Below, in pieces: positions 6,409 to 6,429 of a DNA stretch of 6,429 nucleotides. The translations under genes and the position numbers were made by a program. Source of the DNA: Betaproteobacteria bacterium (GTDB lineage Bacteria; Pseudomonadota; Gammaproteobacteria; Burkholderiales; SG8-41); assembly GCA_023266245.1 (NCBI GenBank), contig JAHFRO010000135.1:1-6429 (forward strand), in the 5' to 3' direction. The notes under the pieces are model-generated. The model worked only from the letters and a program-made list of their open reading frames with translations, did no database searches and was not told where the DNA came from. The first letter of the stretch is position 1. Each line of letters starts with the position of its first letter.

Positions 6409-6429
6409 GGCGCCGCCGTCCGCATTGGT

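Overview
This window appears to carry most of an arx-type operon for anaerobic arsenite oxidation, in the order arxB'-arxA-arxB-arxC-arxD. Everything is transcribed from the minus strand, so the operon reads from right to left. The G+C-rich DNA, the ATGA overlaps, and the Tat/NrfD/TorD style of the proteins suggest a betaproteobacterium, or less likely a gammaproteobacterium. No taxonomic marker is present, so the organism is an inference.

Layout in transcription order: (1) 6408-5191, a cytoplasmic-looking poly-ferredoxin of 405 aa (ArxB'-like) with four ferredoxin motifs, a four-Cys central domain and a C-terminal zinc-ribbon/rubredoxin-like knuckle. (2) 5194-5078, a possible 38-codon ORF tied by ATGA overlaps to the genes on both sides. 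(3) 5081-2595, a Tat-exported 828-aa molybdopterin oxidoreductase with an N-terminal [4Fe-4S] site, a candidate Cys Mo ligand and the FGRGWG motif that I associate with ArxA. (4) 2574-1822, a 250-aa four-cluster ferredoxin (ArxB). (5) 1809-562, an NrfD/PsrC-type integral membrane subunit (ArxC). (6) A 179-bp gap with an inverted repeat and a strong rho-independent terminator. (7) From 382 to the window edge, a TorD-family chaperone (ArxD), cut off by the end of the sequence.

How they work together (family knowledge plus inference): ArxA oxidises arsenite to arsenate in the periplasm. Electrons pass through its own Fe-S cluster and the four clusters of ArxB to ArxC, which hands them to the quinone pool. 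ArxD would fold and load ArxA with cofactor before Tat export, with ArxB carried along as a partner that has no signal of its own. The role of ArxB' is unknown. The same A-B-C-D plan is used by polysulfide, thiosulfate and arsenate reductases. The substrate call therefore rests on the GRGWG motif, on the ArxB' gene in front and on gene order, not on biochemistry.

The core operon is a known system. The less ordinary points are the terminator in front of the chaperone gene, the ATGA-coupled small ORF, the Cys-to-His change in an otherwise canonical cluster motif of ArxB', and the two-module architecture of ArxB' with an internal twin-arginine-like motif and a terminal metal knuckle.
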